A DNA stretch of 13,221 nucleotides from an uncultured Hyphomicrobiales bacterium (GCA_903930095.1 CAIYXE010000220.1:1-13221); one strand, 5' to 3'. Shown: positions 1 to 7,456, counted from the stretch's first letter. Made by a program: numbers and translations. Notes: a model not told the origin generated them from the sequence alone.

Positions 1-296
1 CGCCCGCTATGCGACGAGCAACCCGTGAACCCAAGCGAGCGGTACCAATCAGCGAACATGTTGACGATTGCCTGTGCCGAGGTGGCAGCAGCACGTTCAG
101 TCGTCACGATGCGAGCGTTATGAACAACAGCGCCGCATTCTGAGCGCCAAGCCGTCATCGCCGCCTTCAAATCCTTCGCAATCGGCACTGTGCAACCTGA
201 CGAGCCCTTGGCAGCGCAATCCTGCAGAGCAATCCCCAGCGCATCTTCTTGCCCGGTACAGATCGCCGGTGCTTCGCTGGCAACCACAGCGGGACG
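1..296 (-). pseudogene. Tyrosine recombinase (phage-type integrase), C-terminal fragment, partial at left edge
   Basis: The minus-strand frame from 296 to the left edge translates to a stretch with the style of the catalytic domain of tyrosine site-specific recombinases. It has a segment reading LQDCAAKGSSGCTVPIAKDL (about 232-173), like the beta-strand region with the catalytic Lys. It then has TTERAAATSAQAIVNMFADW (about 104-45) and GFTGCSSHSG at the window edge, which is the start of the box II HxxR motif. A TGA at 297-299 closes the frame upstream, and the expected N-terminal core-binding domain and first catalytic Arg region are not seen. The gene is therefore truncated or frameshifted; recognisable similarity fades upstream of about 255. 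The end with the second Arg and the nucleophilic Tyr would lie beyond position 1. Family assignment is from remembered motifs. An intact recombinase with an unusual start is unlikely, because no start codon upstream of the conserved part has a convincing ribosome binding site. Confidence 0.62.
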
Positions 297-398
297 TCAG
301 ACGCTGAAGCCCCTGGCAGGGGTTGGTTCGCCCCGCCCGGACCAGAATTCACCGCGCTGGAAAACAGCGTCCCGTAATGGCATCCTCAATGCTCAAAC
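297..398. other. Gene-free stretch with competing GC hairpins
   Basis: I see no gene here. The stretch holds a nearly perfect palindrome, CCCCTG-G-CAGGGG (310-322). The GGGG at its right end could instead pair with the CCCC at 331-334, so two exclusive small hairpins are possible. The stretch lies between the integrase remnant and the dehydrogenase gene and presumably contains the dehydrogenase promoter, but I find no convincing -35/-10 pair. The palindrome could be a regulator site, a remnant of a recombination site or chance in GC-rich DNA. Confidence 0.3.
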
Positions 399-402
399 GT
401 GC

Positions 403-408
403 AGGAGG
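403..408 (+). promoter_or_regulatory. Ribosome binding site that sets the dehydrogenase start
   Basis: A perfect AGGAGG lies 5 nt upstream of the ATG at 414. The frame is also open from a GTG at 399, but that codon precedes the Shine-Dalgarno sequence and would place it inside the coding region. The ATG at 414 is therefore the better start. Confidence 0.85.
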
Positions 409-413
409 ACATC

Positions 414-1172
414 ATGGCGGCAATCTACAGTGATCTCGCAGGCAAGGTGGTGCTGGTGACCGGCGGCGGGTCCGGAATCGGCGAGACGATCGTGCGGCGC
501 TTCGCGGAACAGGGGTGCAGGGTCGCCTTCATCGACATCGCGCGTGATGCATCGGAAACACTGGTGGCCGAACTCGCGGAGAAGGGCCAGGCGGTCCAGT
601 TCGAACACACCGACCTGAAGGACATCGCCGCCCTGCGCGCCGCGGTGGCGCGCATTTCCGCTTCGCTGGGGCCTGTCGGCATCCTCATCAACAATGCCGC
701 GCACGACGAGCGCCACCCCACGCCCGAGGTGACGCCGGAGTACTGGGACGACCGCATCGCCGTCAATCTGAAACACCAGTTCTTCGCGGCCCAGGCGGTG
801 CTTCCCGCCATGCAGGAGGCGCGCGAGGGGGTGATCATCAACTTCGGCTCGATCTCCTGGATGATCGGCCAGGGCGGCATGGCCGCCTATACCGCGTCGA
901 AGTCGGCGATCCTCGGCCTCACCCGCTCGCTGGCGCGCGACTACGGGCCCTATAACATCCGCGTCAACGCCATCGCCCCCGGCTGGATCATGACACAGCG
1001 CCAGATCGACAAGTGGCTCACCCCCGAATCCCTGAAGGAACTGGAACAGCGCCAGTGCCTGAAGCGCAAGATCATGCCGGACGAGGTCGCCCGCTTCACG
1101 GTCTTCCTCGCCTCGGAGGAGGCATCCGCCTGCACCAACCAGCACTATGTGGTGGACGGCGGCTGGATCTAG
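414..1172 (+). CDS. Short-chain dehydrogenase, probable D-xylose/aldose 1-dehydrogenase
   Basis: The product is a 252-residue classical SDR. Visible motifs are the cofactor-binding TGGGSGIG (16-23), an acidic residue at the end of beta-2 (FIDI, Asp41) that favours NAD over NADP, NNAA (93-96), and the catalytic set Asn118, Ser146, Tyr159 and Lys163 (YTASK). It ends in VDGGWI, typical of the family. The start AIYSDLAGK, DDRIAVNLKH, INFGSISW and QCLKRKIMP strongly recall the Caulobacter-type D-xylose 1-dehydrogenase, which oxidises D-xylose to xylonolactone in the Weimberg/Dahms routes. Related enzymes act on L-arabinose, galactose or glucose, so the substrate is inferred. The gene stands alone on the plus strand, without a lactonase or dehydratase beside it, but a xylose-type transporter lies in the same window. 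It converges on the chemotaxis operon with a 24-bp gap. Confidence 0.85.
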   Translation: MAAIYSDLAGKVVLVTGGGSGIGETIVRRFAEQGCRVAFIDIARDASETLVAELAEKGQAVQFEHTDLKDIAALRAAVARISASLGPVGILINNAAHDERHPTPEVTPEYWDDRIAVNLKHQFFAAQAVLPAMQEAREGVIINFGSISWMIGQGGMAAYTASKSAILGLTRSLARDYGPYNIRVNAIAPGWIMTQRQIDKWLTPESLKELEQRQCLKRKIMPDEVARFTVFLASEEASACTNQHYVVDGGWI

Positions 1173-1173
1173 G

Positions 1174-1197
1174 AAAAACCTGCCGCGCGCCTGCGGC
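1174..1197 (-). terminator. Probable intrinsic terminator of the chemotaxis operon
   Basis: Read on the minus strand, GCCGC (1197-1193), a six-base loop and GCGGC (1186-1182) form a five-pair all-GC stem. Three bases later comes TTTTT (1178-1174). The stem touches the TAG stop of the last chemotaxis gene. The stem is short, but the position between two convergent genes fits. No matching T-run exists for the plus strand. Confidence 0.5.
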
Positions 1198-1613
1198 TAG
1201 CCGTCGGCGAACAGTTCGTAGGACTGGTCACATGACTGGGCCGCAGGCTTGGCCGCGCCTCCCCCGCCGCGCGCCAGGCGCTGGGCAAGGCTGGCGAGTT
1301 TGAGTTCAGCCGTGACGGCCTTGCCGTCGATCCGCCACTCCGGGCATGAAAGCGAGGCCGCATTGCCAGCGAAGGTGGCGAGCGCCAGCAGCGTCTGGTT
1401 CAGGATGTCGAGCAGCTGCAGGTTCTGAATGCTGCGCGCATCGAGCACGCCGGCATGGCGCTCGATCATGTCGTCGACCGAGCTTTCCATGTCGGCTGTC
1501 ATGAGCTGGAGCGCGCCCAGCTCATGCGCGAGCTGCCTGAGCAGCGCCGCCATGGCCATTTCCTGGTGCTGATCAGCCTCTGCCGGCACCGCGGCACGCT
1601 GGAAAGTCGACAT
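1197..1613 (-). CDS. cheT: CheT-like chemotaxis protein with CheZ-style DxxxQ motif
   Basis: The product is a 138-residue, largely helical soluble protein and the last gene of the chemotaxis operon. The start chosen is the ATG at 1613, one base after the cheD stop. The frame is open further upstream but only as an antisense shadow of cheD. The N-terminal two thirds are rich in Ala, Leu, Met and Gln. The core helix LLDILNQTLLAL contains Asp69-x-x-x-Gln73, the same spacing as the DxxxQ phosphatase motif of CheZ, which inserts Gln into the CheY active site. The Ala/Gly-rich C-terminal tail (about 110-138) looks disordered. In Sinorhizobium meliloti the gene after cheD is cheT, whose product I recall as carrying this motif and acting in signal termination and adaptation. 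The assignment rests on position, size and the motif. No CheZ gene is present in the window. Confidence 0.65.
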   Translation of the reverse strand: MSTFQRAAVPAEADQHQEMAMAALLRQLAHELGALQLMTADMESSVDDMIERHAGVLDARSIQNLQLLDILNQTLLALATFAGNAASLSCPEWRIDGKAVTAELKLASLAQRLARGGGGAAKPAAQSCDQSYELFADG

Positions 1614-1614
1614 G

Positions 1615-2133
1615 TCAGAAAAGCTCCAGTTCGCCGCCCGAGGCTGGCATCGGCAAGGGCTGGACGCGCTGCGCATCGTCAACCGCGCGCACGAGCTTCT
1701 GGCGCACCCGGCCGTTGGTCGGCCAGAACTGGATGCGCCGCCCGGTCTCCCCGCCCATGCTGCCGCCGGTGATGGCGATCCCTTCCCGGCGCAGGAACTC
1801 CTCGGCGAACTTTGCATTCTGCGCGCCGTAATCGGACAACACGTTCATGGTGCGTGCGCCTCCGAACAGCTTGGCCTCGAGGCGGCCTCGCGCCGCGCCG
1901 AGCTTCAGCAGCCCGTTGATGAGCAACTCCATCAGGTGCACGCCGTGACGCGCCGCCATGGGAGAGTTCGCCTCCCTGCCCGGAAGCAGGAAGTGATTCA
2001 TGCCACCCACCTGCGCCACCGGATCATTGATACAGGCTGCGACGCAGGAGCCAAGCAAGGTACTGATCGCGACATTCTCATCGCCGCTCACGTAGAACTC
2101 GCCCTGCACGATATTTATGCGCTGAATGTCCAT
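1615..2133 (-). CDS. cheD: Chemoreceptor glutamine deamidase CheD
   Basis: The product is a 172-residue cytoplasmic CheD. The family deamidates Gln residues of methyl-accepting chemotaxis proteins to Glu and in some bacteria also cooperates with the CheY phosphatase CheC. The signature TLLGSCVAAC places the catalytic Cys at 30, with His47 in GGMNHFLLP and Thr25 nearby, matching the Thr-Cys-His set of the family. The FGGA segment, with MNVLSDYGAQN after it, is also typical. The start is the ATG at 2133, preceded by AGGGAGA. The open frame extends 13 codons upstream, but that part overlaps the end of cheY2 and has no better ribosome binding site. It lies 10 bp after cheY2 and one base before the cheT start, so it is surely co-transcribed. 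No CheC gene is visible. Confidence 0.93.
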   Translation of the reverse strand: MDIQRINIVQGEFYVSGDENVAISTLLGSCVAACINDPVAQVGGMNHFLLPGREANSPMAARHGVHLMELLINGLLKLGAARGRLEAKLFGGARTMNVLSDYGAQNAKFAEEFLRREGIAITGGSMGGETGRRIQFWPTNGRVRQKLVRAVDDAQRVQPLPMPASGGELELF

Positions 2134-2143
2134 GTTATCTCCC

Positions 2144-2533
2144 TCACACCAGCTTGCCGACAACCGTTTCAATGGCCGCTTTCAGGGTCGCGGGCGTGAA
2201 CGGCTTGGCGAGGAAATTGTTGAGTCCAAACTTCTTGCCCTCCTCGATCATCGCGCGGTCGCCCTTGCCAGTGACGAGGATGAAGCAGCATTGCCGGGTC
2301 GGGCCATATTCGCGCAGCGCCTTCAGCAGCTGCAACCCGTTGAGTTTCGGCATGTTCATGTCGGAAAACACGATGTGGCAGGGGCTTGCCATCATCAGCT
2401 GAAGCGCCTGCTCACCGTCGCCCGCCAGCGTGATGTTCTTGATTCCGATTCCGTTGAGGCTGTCCACCAGAAGCATGCGGCTGACGGACGTATCGTCCAC
2501 CACCATCACCTTCAGATGCTGCATGAAAGGCAT
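2144..2533 (-). CDS. cheY2: Chemotaxis response regulator CheY (second copy, CheY2-type)
   Basis: The product is a 129-residue single-domain receiver. It has the acidic pair Asp13-Asp14, the phosphoacceptor Asp58 (SDMNMP), Thr88 and Lys110 (AKPF), so all switch residues are intact. It has no output domain, as expected of a protein that binds the flagellar motor switch when phosphorylated by CheA. In the rhizobial two-CheY systems the copy between cheB and cheD is the main motor regulator. By position this gene should be that copy, although motor binding is inferred. The start at 2533 is preceded by GGAGA. A second ATG at 2524 would trim the N-terminus by three residues. It lies 12 bp after cheB. 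It is clearly diverged from the other CheY in this operon, so it is not a recent duplication. Confidence 0.92.
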   Translation of the reverse strand: MPFMQHLKVMVVDDTSVSRMLLVDSLNGIGIKNITLAGDGEQALQLMMASPCHIVFSDMNMPKLNGLQLLKALREYGPTRQCCFILVTGKGDRAMIEEGKKFGLNNFLAKPFTPATLKAAIETVVGKLV

Positions 2534-2545
2534 GGATTCTCTCCG

Positions 2546-3577
2546 CTAGAGCTTGGCCGAGGTTGCCTCGACGATCGCATGGCCCATGCGCACGAGAGGA
2601 TATTGGAATTCGACGGCGCCAACTTCCACGGCGGCCTTGGGCATGCCGTAGACGATTGACGACTGCTCATCCTGCGCGAAGGTGCGCCCGCCGGCGTCGC
2701 GGATGTCGAGCAGGCCCTGCGCTCCGTCCCGGCCCATGCCCGTGAGCAAGGCACCCAGGCAGCGCGGCCCCAGAGACCGCGCCATTGAACTGAAGAGCCT
2801 GTCAATCGAGGGGCAGTGCCCGTTGACGAGGCCGCCCGGCTTGAGTGCGCAGGTGAAGGTCGAGCGCCCGGCGACCTCGAGGTGGAGATCACCGCCGGGG
2901 GCGATGTACACAGTGCCCGGCACCAGGGGCGCGCCAACAGTTGCCTCCACCACGTTCGGGGCGCACATCTTGTCGAGGCGGGCCGCCAGGTTGCGGGTGA
3001 AAACCGGCGGCATGTGCTGGGTCACCAGCGTCGGGGGGCAGTTCCGCGGGAAGGCGGTGAGAATCGAGATCAGCGCCTCCACACCGCCCGTGGACGAACC
3101 GATCGCCACGATCTTGCCGTCAGGCTGATAGTTTTCGCTGACGCGCGGCGTCTGCTCCACGGCTGCCGCCACCGGCACGCGCCGCTTCACCTTCGAGGCG
3201 ACTTTCACCTTGGCGGGAAGTTCATCGAAGCTGTTCGGATTGCCGGGCGAGGGCTTGACCACGCAGTCCACCGCGCCGAGTGCGAGCGCCTCGATCGTGG
3301 TATCCGTGCCCTTGGCGGTCATCGAGGAGACCATCACCACCGGCATTGGCCGCAGCCGCATCACCCGTTCGAGGAAGGACAGGCCGTCCATCTCCGGCAT
3401 CTCGACGTCAAGGGTCATGACATCCGGATTGAGCATCTTGATCAGCTCGCGTGCCTGCAGGGCCGATTTGGCAGAGCCCACGACGTCGATATCCGGGTCG
3501 TCTTCCAGAATGCGCGTCACGATCTGCCTCATGGTGGGCGAGTCATCGACAACGAGGACCTTGATGGCTCCAGTCAT
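2546..3577 (-). CDS. cheB: Chemotaxis response regulator and protein-glutamate methylesterase CheB
   Basis: The product has 343 residues and two domains. The N-terminal receiver (about 1-125) carries Asp11-Asp12, phosphoacceptor Asp57 (TLDVEMPEMDG), Ser/Thr at 84-87 and Lys108. A charged linker (about 115-152) follows, and then the C-terminal methylesterase (about 155-340) with the catalytic triad Ser162 (GSSTGG), His188 (TQHMPP) and Asp284 (GMGRDGA). CheB removes methyl groups from receptors and deamidates receptor Gln when phosphorylated by CheA, giving negative feedback opposite to CheR. Its ATG overlaps the cheR stop (ATGA at 3577-3574), which indicates translational coupling of the two antagonistic adaptation enzymes. 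The length is normal for the family and no key residue is missing. Confidence 0.97.
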   Translation of the reverse strand: MTGAIKVLVVDDSPTMRQIVTRILEDDPDIDVVGSAKSALQARELIKMLNPDVMTLDVEMPEMDGLSFLERVMRLRPMPVVMVSSMTAKGTDTTIEALALGAVDCVVKPSPGNPNSFDELPAKVKVASKVKRRVPVAAAVEQTPRVSENYQPDGKIVAIGSSTGGVEALISILTAFPRNCPPTLVTQHMPPVFTRNLAARLDKMCAPNVVEATVGAPLVPGTVYIAPGGDLHLEVAGRSTFTCALKPGGLVNGHCPSIDRLFSSMARSLGPRCLGALLTGMGRDGAQGLLDIRDAGGRTFAQDEQSSIVYGMPKAAVEVGAVEFQYPLVRMGHAIVEATSAKL

Positions 3578-4464
3578 TGCTCCACTCCTCCGAGCTTGCG
3601 GTAGACGGTGGTTCCGTCGATCTTGAAAAGTGCCTCGGCGGGACCCACGAGGCGCTCGGAGTGGCCGAGATAAAGGTAGCCCCCCGGGCGGATGAGGCTG
3701 GTCAGGCGGTTCAGAATGCGCATCTGGGTTTTCTCATCGAAATAAATCAGGACATTCCGGCAGAACACGGCATCGAAGGGGCCGCTCATCGGCCATGCGC
3801 CGACGAGGTTCAGGGGCCGGAGGGTGACTAGTCCGCGCGGGCCATCGTCGAGCCGGACATTTCCAGAGCCCGCCTGCTCCATCCAGGCGCGGCGCAGCTC
3901 CACGGGAACGTTCCTCACCTCATCCGCCGTGTAGACGGCGCGGCGCGCCATCTCGAGCACATGGACGTTGATGTCGGTGGCGAGAATCCGCACGTTGTAA
4001 GCGCGCGCGTCCGGCAGGAGCGAGAGGATGGCGAGCGCGATCGAATAGGGCTCCTGCCCGCTCGAGCAGCCTGCCGACCAGATGCGCAGCCGCTGGCCGG
4101 AGCGGATATCCTTCAACTGCGGGGCAAGGATGCGGTCCTTGAGGTGCTCGAAGTGATGCGGCTCGCGGAAAAAGCGCGTGACGTTGGTGGTCAGCGCCGC
4201 GATCATCTGCGCGCGCTCGTCCGCACCGTCCGAGGAGCCGACGAAGCTGCAGTAGTCGCGGAAGCTTTCAAGCCCGAGCTTGCGCAGCCGTTTGGCCAGG
4301 CGTGAGTAGACGAGGTTCGCCTTGGTCGATGGAAGATGGATCCCGGCGTCCTCGTAAAGCGTCGTGGCAATAAACTCGAAATCCTCGATGCTGTAGCCGA
4401 ACTCGCCGGCAGGCAAGGGCTGCGGCTTCGTGGCAGCCACGGAAGTCGCAGCGTGAGCCCTCAT
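3574..4464 (-). CDS. cheR: Chemotaxis protein methyltransferase CheR
   Basis: The product is a 296-residue SAM-dependent methyltransferase that methylates glutamates of chemoreceptors. It has the helical N-terminal CheR domain (about 25-95), including the TRFFREPHHF segment. The catalytic domain follows, with the SAM-binding WSAGCSSGQEPYS, the acidic strand end ATDIN, CRNVLIYF and GHSERL, all standard CheR motifs. The first 20 residues are an Ala/Pro-rich extension with no recognisable role. The start ATG at 4464 overlaps the cheW stop in an ATGA. The end overlaps cheB in the same way, so cheW-cheR-cheB are read as a coupled block. It has no TPR or other receptor-tethering extension. Confidence 0.97.
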   Translation of the reverse strand: MRAHAATSVAATKPQPLPAGEFGYSIEDFEFIATTLYEDAGIHLPSTKANLVYSRLAKRLRKLGLESFRDYCSFVGSSDGADERAQMIAALTTNVTRFFREPHHFEHLKDRILAPQLKDIRSGQRLRIWSAGCSSGQEPYSIALAILSLLPDARAYNVRILATDINVHVLEMARRAVYTADEVRNVPVELRRAWMEQAGSGNVRLDDGPRGLVTLRPLNLVGAWPMSGPFDAVFCRNVLIYFDEKTQMRILNRLTSLIRPGGYLYLGHSERLVGPAEALFKIDGTTVYRKLGGVEQ

Positions 4465-4928
4465 GCCGCCTCGAGCTCCATCGCCGGCAGCACGTGGTCG
4501 AGGGTGATGACGGAGATCATGCGGCCGTCCATGGCGATGACACCGCGCACGAAGGTGCGGGCGAGATTGGACGCCACGTCGGGTGTGGGCTGAATGCTCG
4601 AATCCTCGACCGACAGGATGTCTGAAACCGAGTCGACCAGAAGCCCCGCGGCGCGCTCTCCCACCTGCGCCACGATGATGACGTGGCGCGCGGTGGGCTC
4701 AGTGCCGGGAAGACCCAGCCTCACGCCCAGGTCGACGATGGGCAGCACCACGCCGCGCAGGTTGATGACGCCGCGGATGTAGGAGGGTGCGCGCGGAATG
4801 GCGGTGGCTGGCGCCCAGCCACGGATCTCGCGCACCGACATGATGTTGATGCAGAACTCGAGGCCTCCGGCGCGAAAGGCCACGAACTCGGCTTCACGGG
4901 CAAGGTCATGTGGGGATTTCTCGATCAT
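4461..4928 (-). CDS. cheW: Chemotaxis coupling protein CheW
   Basis: The product is a 155-residue single CheW domain, the adaptor that links chemoreceptors to CheA in the signalling array. Characteristic elements are FVAFRAGGLEFCINIMSVREI (about 17-37, given here in outline), IPRAPSYIRGVINLRGVVLPIVDL with its conserved Arg and NLRG turn, and GLLVDSVSDIL. No catalytic residues are expected. The gene begins 5 bp after the cheA stop and ends in an ATGA overlap with cheR. The ribosome binding site in the end of cheA is weak, which suggests coupling to cheA translation. It is the only separate cheW in the window. Confidence 0.96.
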   Translation of the reverse strand: MIEKSPHDLAREAEFVAFRAGGLEFCINIMSVREIRGWAPATAIPRAPSYIRGVINLRGVVLPIVDLGVRLGLPGTEPTARHVIIVAQVGERAAGLLVDSVSDILSVEDSSIQPTPDVASNLARTFVRGVIAMDGRMISVITLDHVLPAMELEAA

Positions 4929-4933
4929 GGCGG

Positions 4934-7075
4934 TCAGCTCGCTTTTGCAAAGGGGATTTCGGCCGGGCTGCGGTCGTGGTGGCGCAGGCCCACCAGCGCG
5001 TCGACGTCGAGGATCATGGCGACGCGCCCGTCGCCGAGGATGGTGGCGGCGGCAATGCCGTCGACGCGCTTGTAGTTGGTCTCGAGGCTCTTGATGACGA
5101 CCTGGCGCTGGTCCTGGATATTGTCGACGAGGAGCGCGCTGCGCGAGCCGTTCGCCGTCTCGATGAGGATGGCGACCCCCTGCCGCACCTGGCTCGAGGG
5201 CGGCCTGACGCCAAGCTCCGCGCCGACGTCGATCAACGGCACCAGCACGTCCCTCACCCTCAGCACAAAGGAATATTCTCCGACGTGATGGATGCGCGAG
5301 GACTCGTGCTTCACCGTCTCGACGATGGCGGTGAGCGGGATCACATAGGTCTGCTCGTCGACGGTGACCACGATGCCGTCGAGCACGGCGAGCGTCAGCG
5401 GCAAGCTGAGGGTGAAGGTAGAGCCCTGGCCGGGCGAAGACGCGATCGAGATACGGCCCCCCAGCGCCTGGATCGAGCGCTTGACCACATCCATGCCGAC
5501 GCCGCGCCCGGAAATGTTGGAGACGGATTGCGCGGTGGAGAAGCCCGGCAAGAACAACAGATTGTCGATTTCTGCGTCGTTCAGCTGGGCATCGGGTGCG
5601 ACCAGCCCGTTGGCAATCGCCTTCTGCAGAACGCGCGGCCGGTTGATGCCCGCGCCGTCGTCGCTCACCTCGATGATGACGCGGCCGGAGCGGTGCGCGG
5701 CGGCCAGCCGGACGGCACCCTCGGGCGGCTTTCCGGCAGATATGCGCTGCTCGGGGCTTTCAAGCCCGTGGTCGACCGCGTTGCGGATCATGTGGGTCAG
5801 CGGGTCGGCAAGCAGTTCGACGACCGTCTTGTCGACCTCGGTTGATTCGCCTTCGGTGCGCAGGCGCACGTCCTTGCCGGTGGCATCCGCCACCTCGCGC
5901 ACAATGCGCGACATGCGCTGGAACAGCGGCCGCACCGGCTGGGCGCGGATCGCCATCACGCTTTCCTGGATCTCACGGGTGAGCCGTTCCAGTTCCTCGA
6001 GACTCGATGTCACCTCGCGGTCGCGGACGTGGCTGGAGAACAGCACGCGCTGGGTCAGCATCGCCTGGTTGATGACGAGTTCGCCCACCAGGTTGATGAG
6101 GCGGTCGACGCGGTCGAGATCGACGCGGATCGTCGGTTGCACGGCCGTCCTGACGGAAGCCTTCGGGGCGGCCGGATCTGAGGCTTCCACCACGCCCGCG
6201 GCCTGGGCCGATGCGGCGGCCCGGCCCACGACGAGGCCCGGGGCCTCTTCATGCACCTTCTTCATGATCGCAGCGATATCAAGGTTGCCGGGTTGGTCAG
6301 CGGCGGGCAGCTGAGGTTGAGCCTCCGCCTCGATGAGGAGATCGCAGTCACCGTCAACGAAGTCGAACACTTCCTTTACCGCTGCCTGTTCGCTCGCAGT
6401 CTCGAGGCGAAGGTCCCAGGACAGGTAGCTGTCCTCCGGGTCCATCGTGTCGAGGAAGGGCAGGTTCTTGAGGTCGCACTGGCAGGTGAGGCTGCCGATG
6501 CGGCCAAGCTCGCGGAACAGCGCCACCGGATCATTCGCCTTGGCATACATGTCGCGCAGCGGCCGGAAGCGGATGTGGAACACGTTGACCGGCTGCACCG
6601 GCGGACCATCCTCCGGCACGTCAAAGGCCGTGGTGACAGGGCTGAAGTCGAGGTCGGCGAGGTCGTCATCAGCGCCCGCACCGGCGCCAGCTCCGCCCAT
6701 GAGGGCATTGAATTCTTCTTCGATGGCGTCATAGGGCGCGGTGTCGCCGAGGGAGCCTTCACGGCTTTCCGCGACGAGGTCGGCGAGTGCGTCTGCGGCC
6801 CTGAGAAACAGTTTCATGACGTCTGTGTCAGTTGCGAGGCTGCCCGAGCGCACGCGGTCAAGCGAGGTCTCGAAGACATGCGCAAAGCTCACAAGCGCAT
6901 CGAGCTTGAAGGCCCCCGCGCCACCCTTGATCGAGTGCACGGCGCGGAACACGGCGTTCACGGTTTCCGAGTCCGTGTCGCCCTCCTGCATGCTGAGCAG
7001 GCCCTTCTCGAGGGCAGCGAGCTGTTCCTCGCATTCCTGGAAGAAGGTCAGCCTGATTTCGGCCATCGCGTCCAT
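4934..7075 (-). CDS. cheA: Chemotaxis histidine kinase CheA
   Basis: The product has 713 residues with the usual order of domains. The P1/Hpt domain (about 1-110) carries phosphorylated His47 in RAVHSIKGGAGAF. A regulator-binding P2-like module (about 165-250, FHIRFRPLRDMYAKANDP) of the type seen in alphaproteobacterial CheA follows between flexible linkers. The P3 dimerisation helices (about 316-380) contain LINLVGELVINQ. The P4 ATPase has the N box HMIRNAVDHGLE (428-439), G1 SDDGAGI (471-477) and G2 GRGVGM (523-528). The CheW-like P5 domain (about 560-700) docks to CheW. It passes phosphate to both CheY proteins and CheB. The start at 7075 has GGAGG seven bases upstream; a second ATG at 7066 is possible. 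It lies 15 bp after cheY1. All catalytic motifs are intact. Confidence 0.97.
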   Translation of the reverse strand: MDAMAEIRLTFFQECEEQLAALEKGLLSMQEGDTDSETVNAVFRAVHSIKGGAGAFKLDALVSFAHVFETSLDRVRSGSLATDTDVMKLFLRAADALADLVAESREGSLGDTAPYDAIEEEFNALMGGAGAGAGADDDLADLDFSPVTTAFDVPEDGPPVQPVNVFHIRFRPLRDMYAKANDPVALFRELGRIGSLTCQCDLKNLPFLDTMDPEDSYLSWDLRLETASEQAAVKEVFDFVDGDCDLLIEAEAQPQLPAADQPGNLDIAAIMKKVHEEAPGLVVGRAAASAQAAGVVEASDPAAPKASVRTAVQPTIRVDLDRVDRLINLVGELVINQAMLTQRVLFSSHVRDREVTSSLEELERLTREIQESVMAIRAQPVRPLFQRMSRIVREVADATGKDVRLRTEGESTEVDKTVVELLADPLTHMIRNAVDHGLESPEQRISAGKPPEGAVRLAAAHRSGRVIIEVSDDGAGINRPRVLQKAIANGLVAPDAQLNDAEIDNLLFLPGFSTAQSVSNISGRGVGMDVVKRSIQALGGRISIASSPGQGSTFTLSLPLTLAVLDGIVVTVDEQTYVIPLTAIVETVKHESSRIHHVGEYSFVLRVRDVLVPLIDVGAELGVRPPSSQVRQGVAILIETANGSRSALLVDNIQDQRQVVIKSLETNYKRVDGIAAATILGDGRVAMILDVDALVGLRHHDRSPAEIPFAKAS

Positions 7076-7090
7076 AGGGTGTCCTCCCGC

Positions 7091-7456
7091 TCAGGCGGCG
7101 ACGCGGCGCACGGCGGCGATGAGCTTCGCCGGGTCGAAGGGTTTGACGATCCAGCCCGTGGCGCCAGCGCGCCTGGCACGCGTCTTCTTCTCCTCGTCGC
7201 TTTCGGTGGTGAGAACGAGGATCGGAACGGCGCGGTATGCCTGGTCCTGACGCACGGCCTCGATGAAGCCGAAGCCGTCCATGCGCGGCATGTTGATGTC
7301 GGTGATGACGACCTGAGGCATTTCTTGCCGCAGGACATCGAGCCCGTGCAAGCCGTCCTCGGCCTGCACCACGCGGAAGCCCGCGTCCATCAGCGCCATG
7401 CGCAGCATGTCGCGCATGGTACGGGAATCGTCGACGGTCAGAATGGTCACGGTCAT
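7091..7456 (-). CDS. cheY1: Chemotaxis response regulator CheY (first copy, CheY1-type, probable phosphate sink)
   Basis: The product is a 121-residue single-domain receiver with Asp9-Asp10, phosphoacceptor Asp53 (TDINMPRMDG), Thr83 and Lys105 (VKPF). The start is the ATG at 7456, which overlaps the stop of the preceding STAS gene (ATGA at 7456-7453). An AAGGA lies about nine bases upstream. The frame is open further upstream but only within the STAS gene. In S. meliloti the CheY encoded just before cheA acts as a phosphate sink that drains CheY2-P back through CheA, helped by CheS. The identical gene order makes that role likely here, but it is inference. It differs strongly from the second CheY in this operon. 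Confidence 0.93.
   Translation of the reverse strand: MTVTILTVDDSRTMRDMLRMALMDAGFRVVQAEDGLHGLDVLRQEMPQVVITDINMPRMDGFGFIEAVRQDQAYRAVPILVLTTESDEEKKTRARRAGATGWIVKPFDPAKLIAAVRRVAA

Noticed and set aside
310..345. Possible tRNA 3' end (GGTTCG followed later by GGACCA)
   Set aside because: The T-arm stem does not pair correctly, the loop lacks the usual TTCRA pattern and no acceptor, D or anticodon arm can be found upstream.
393..1145. 250-residue minus-strand open frame opposite the dehydrogenase gene
   Set aside because: It is antisense to a gene with complete SDR motifs and shows the His/Asp/Gly-rich composition of a high-GC shadow frame, with no recognisable domain.
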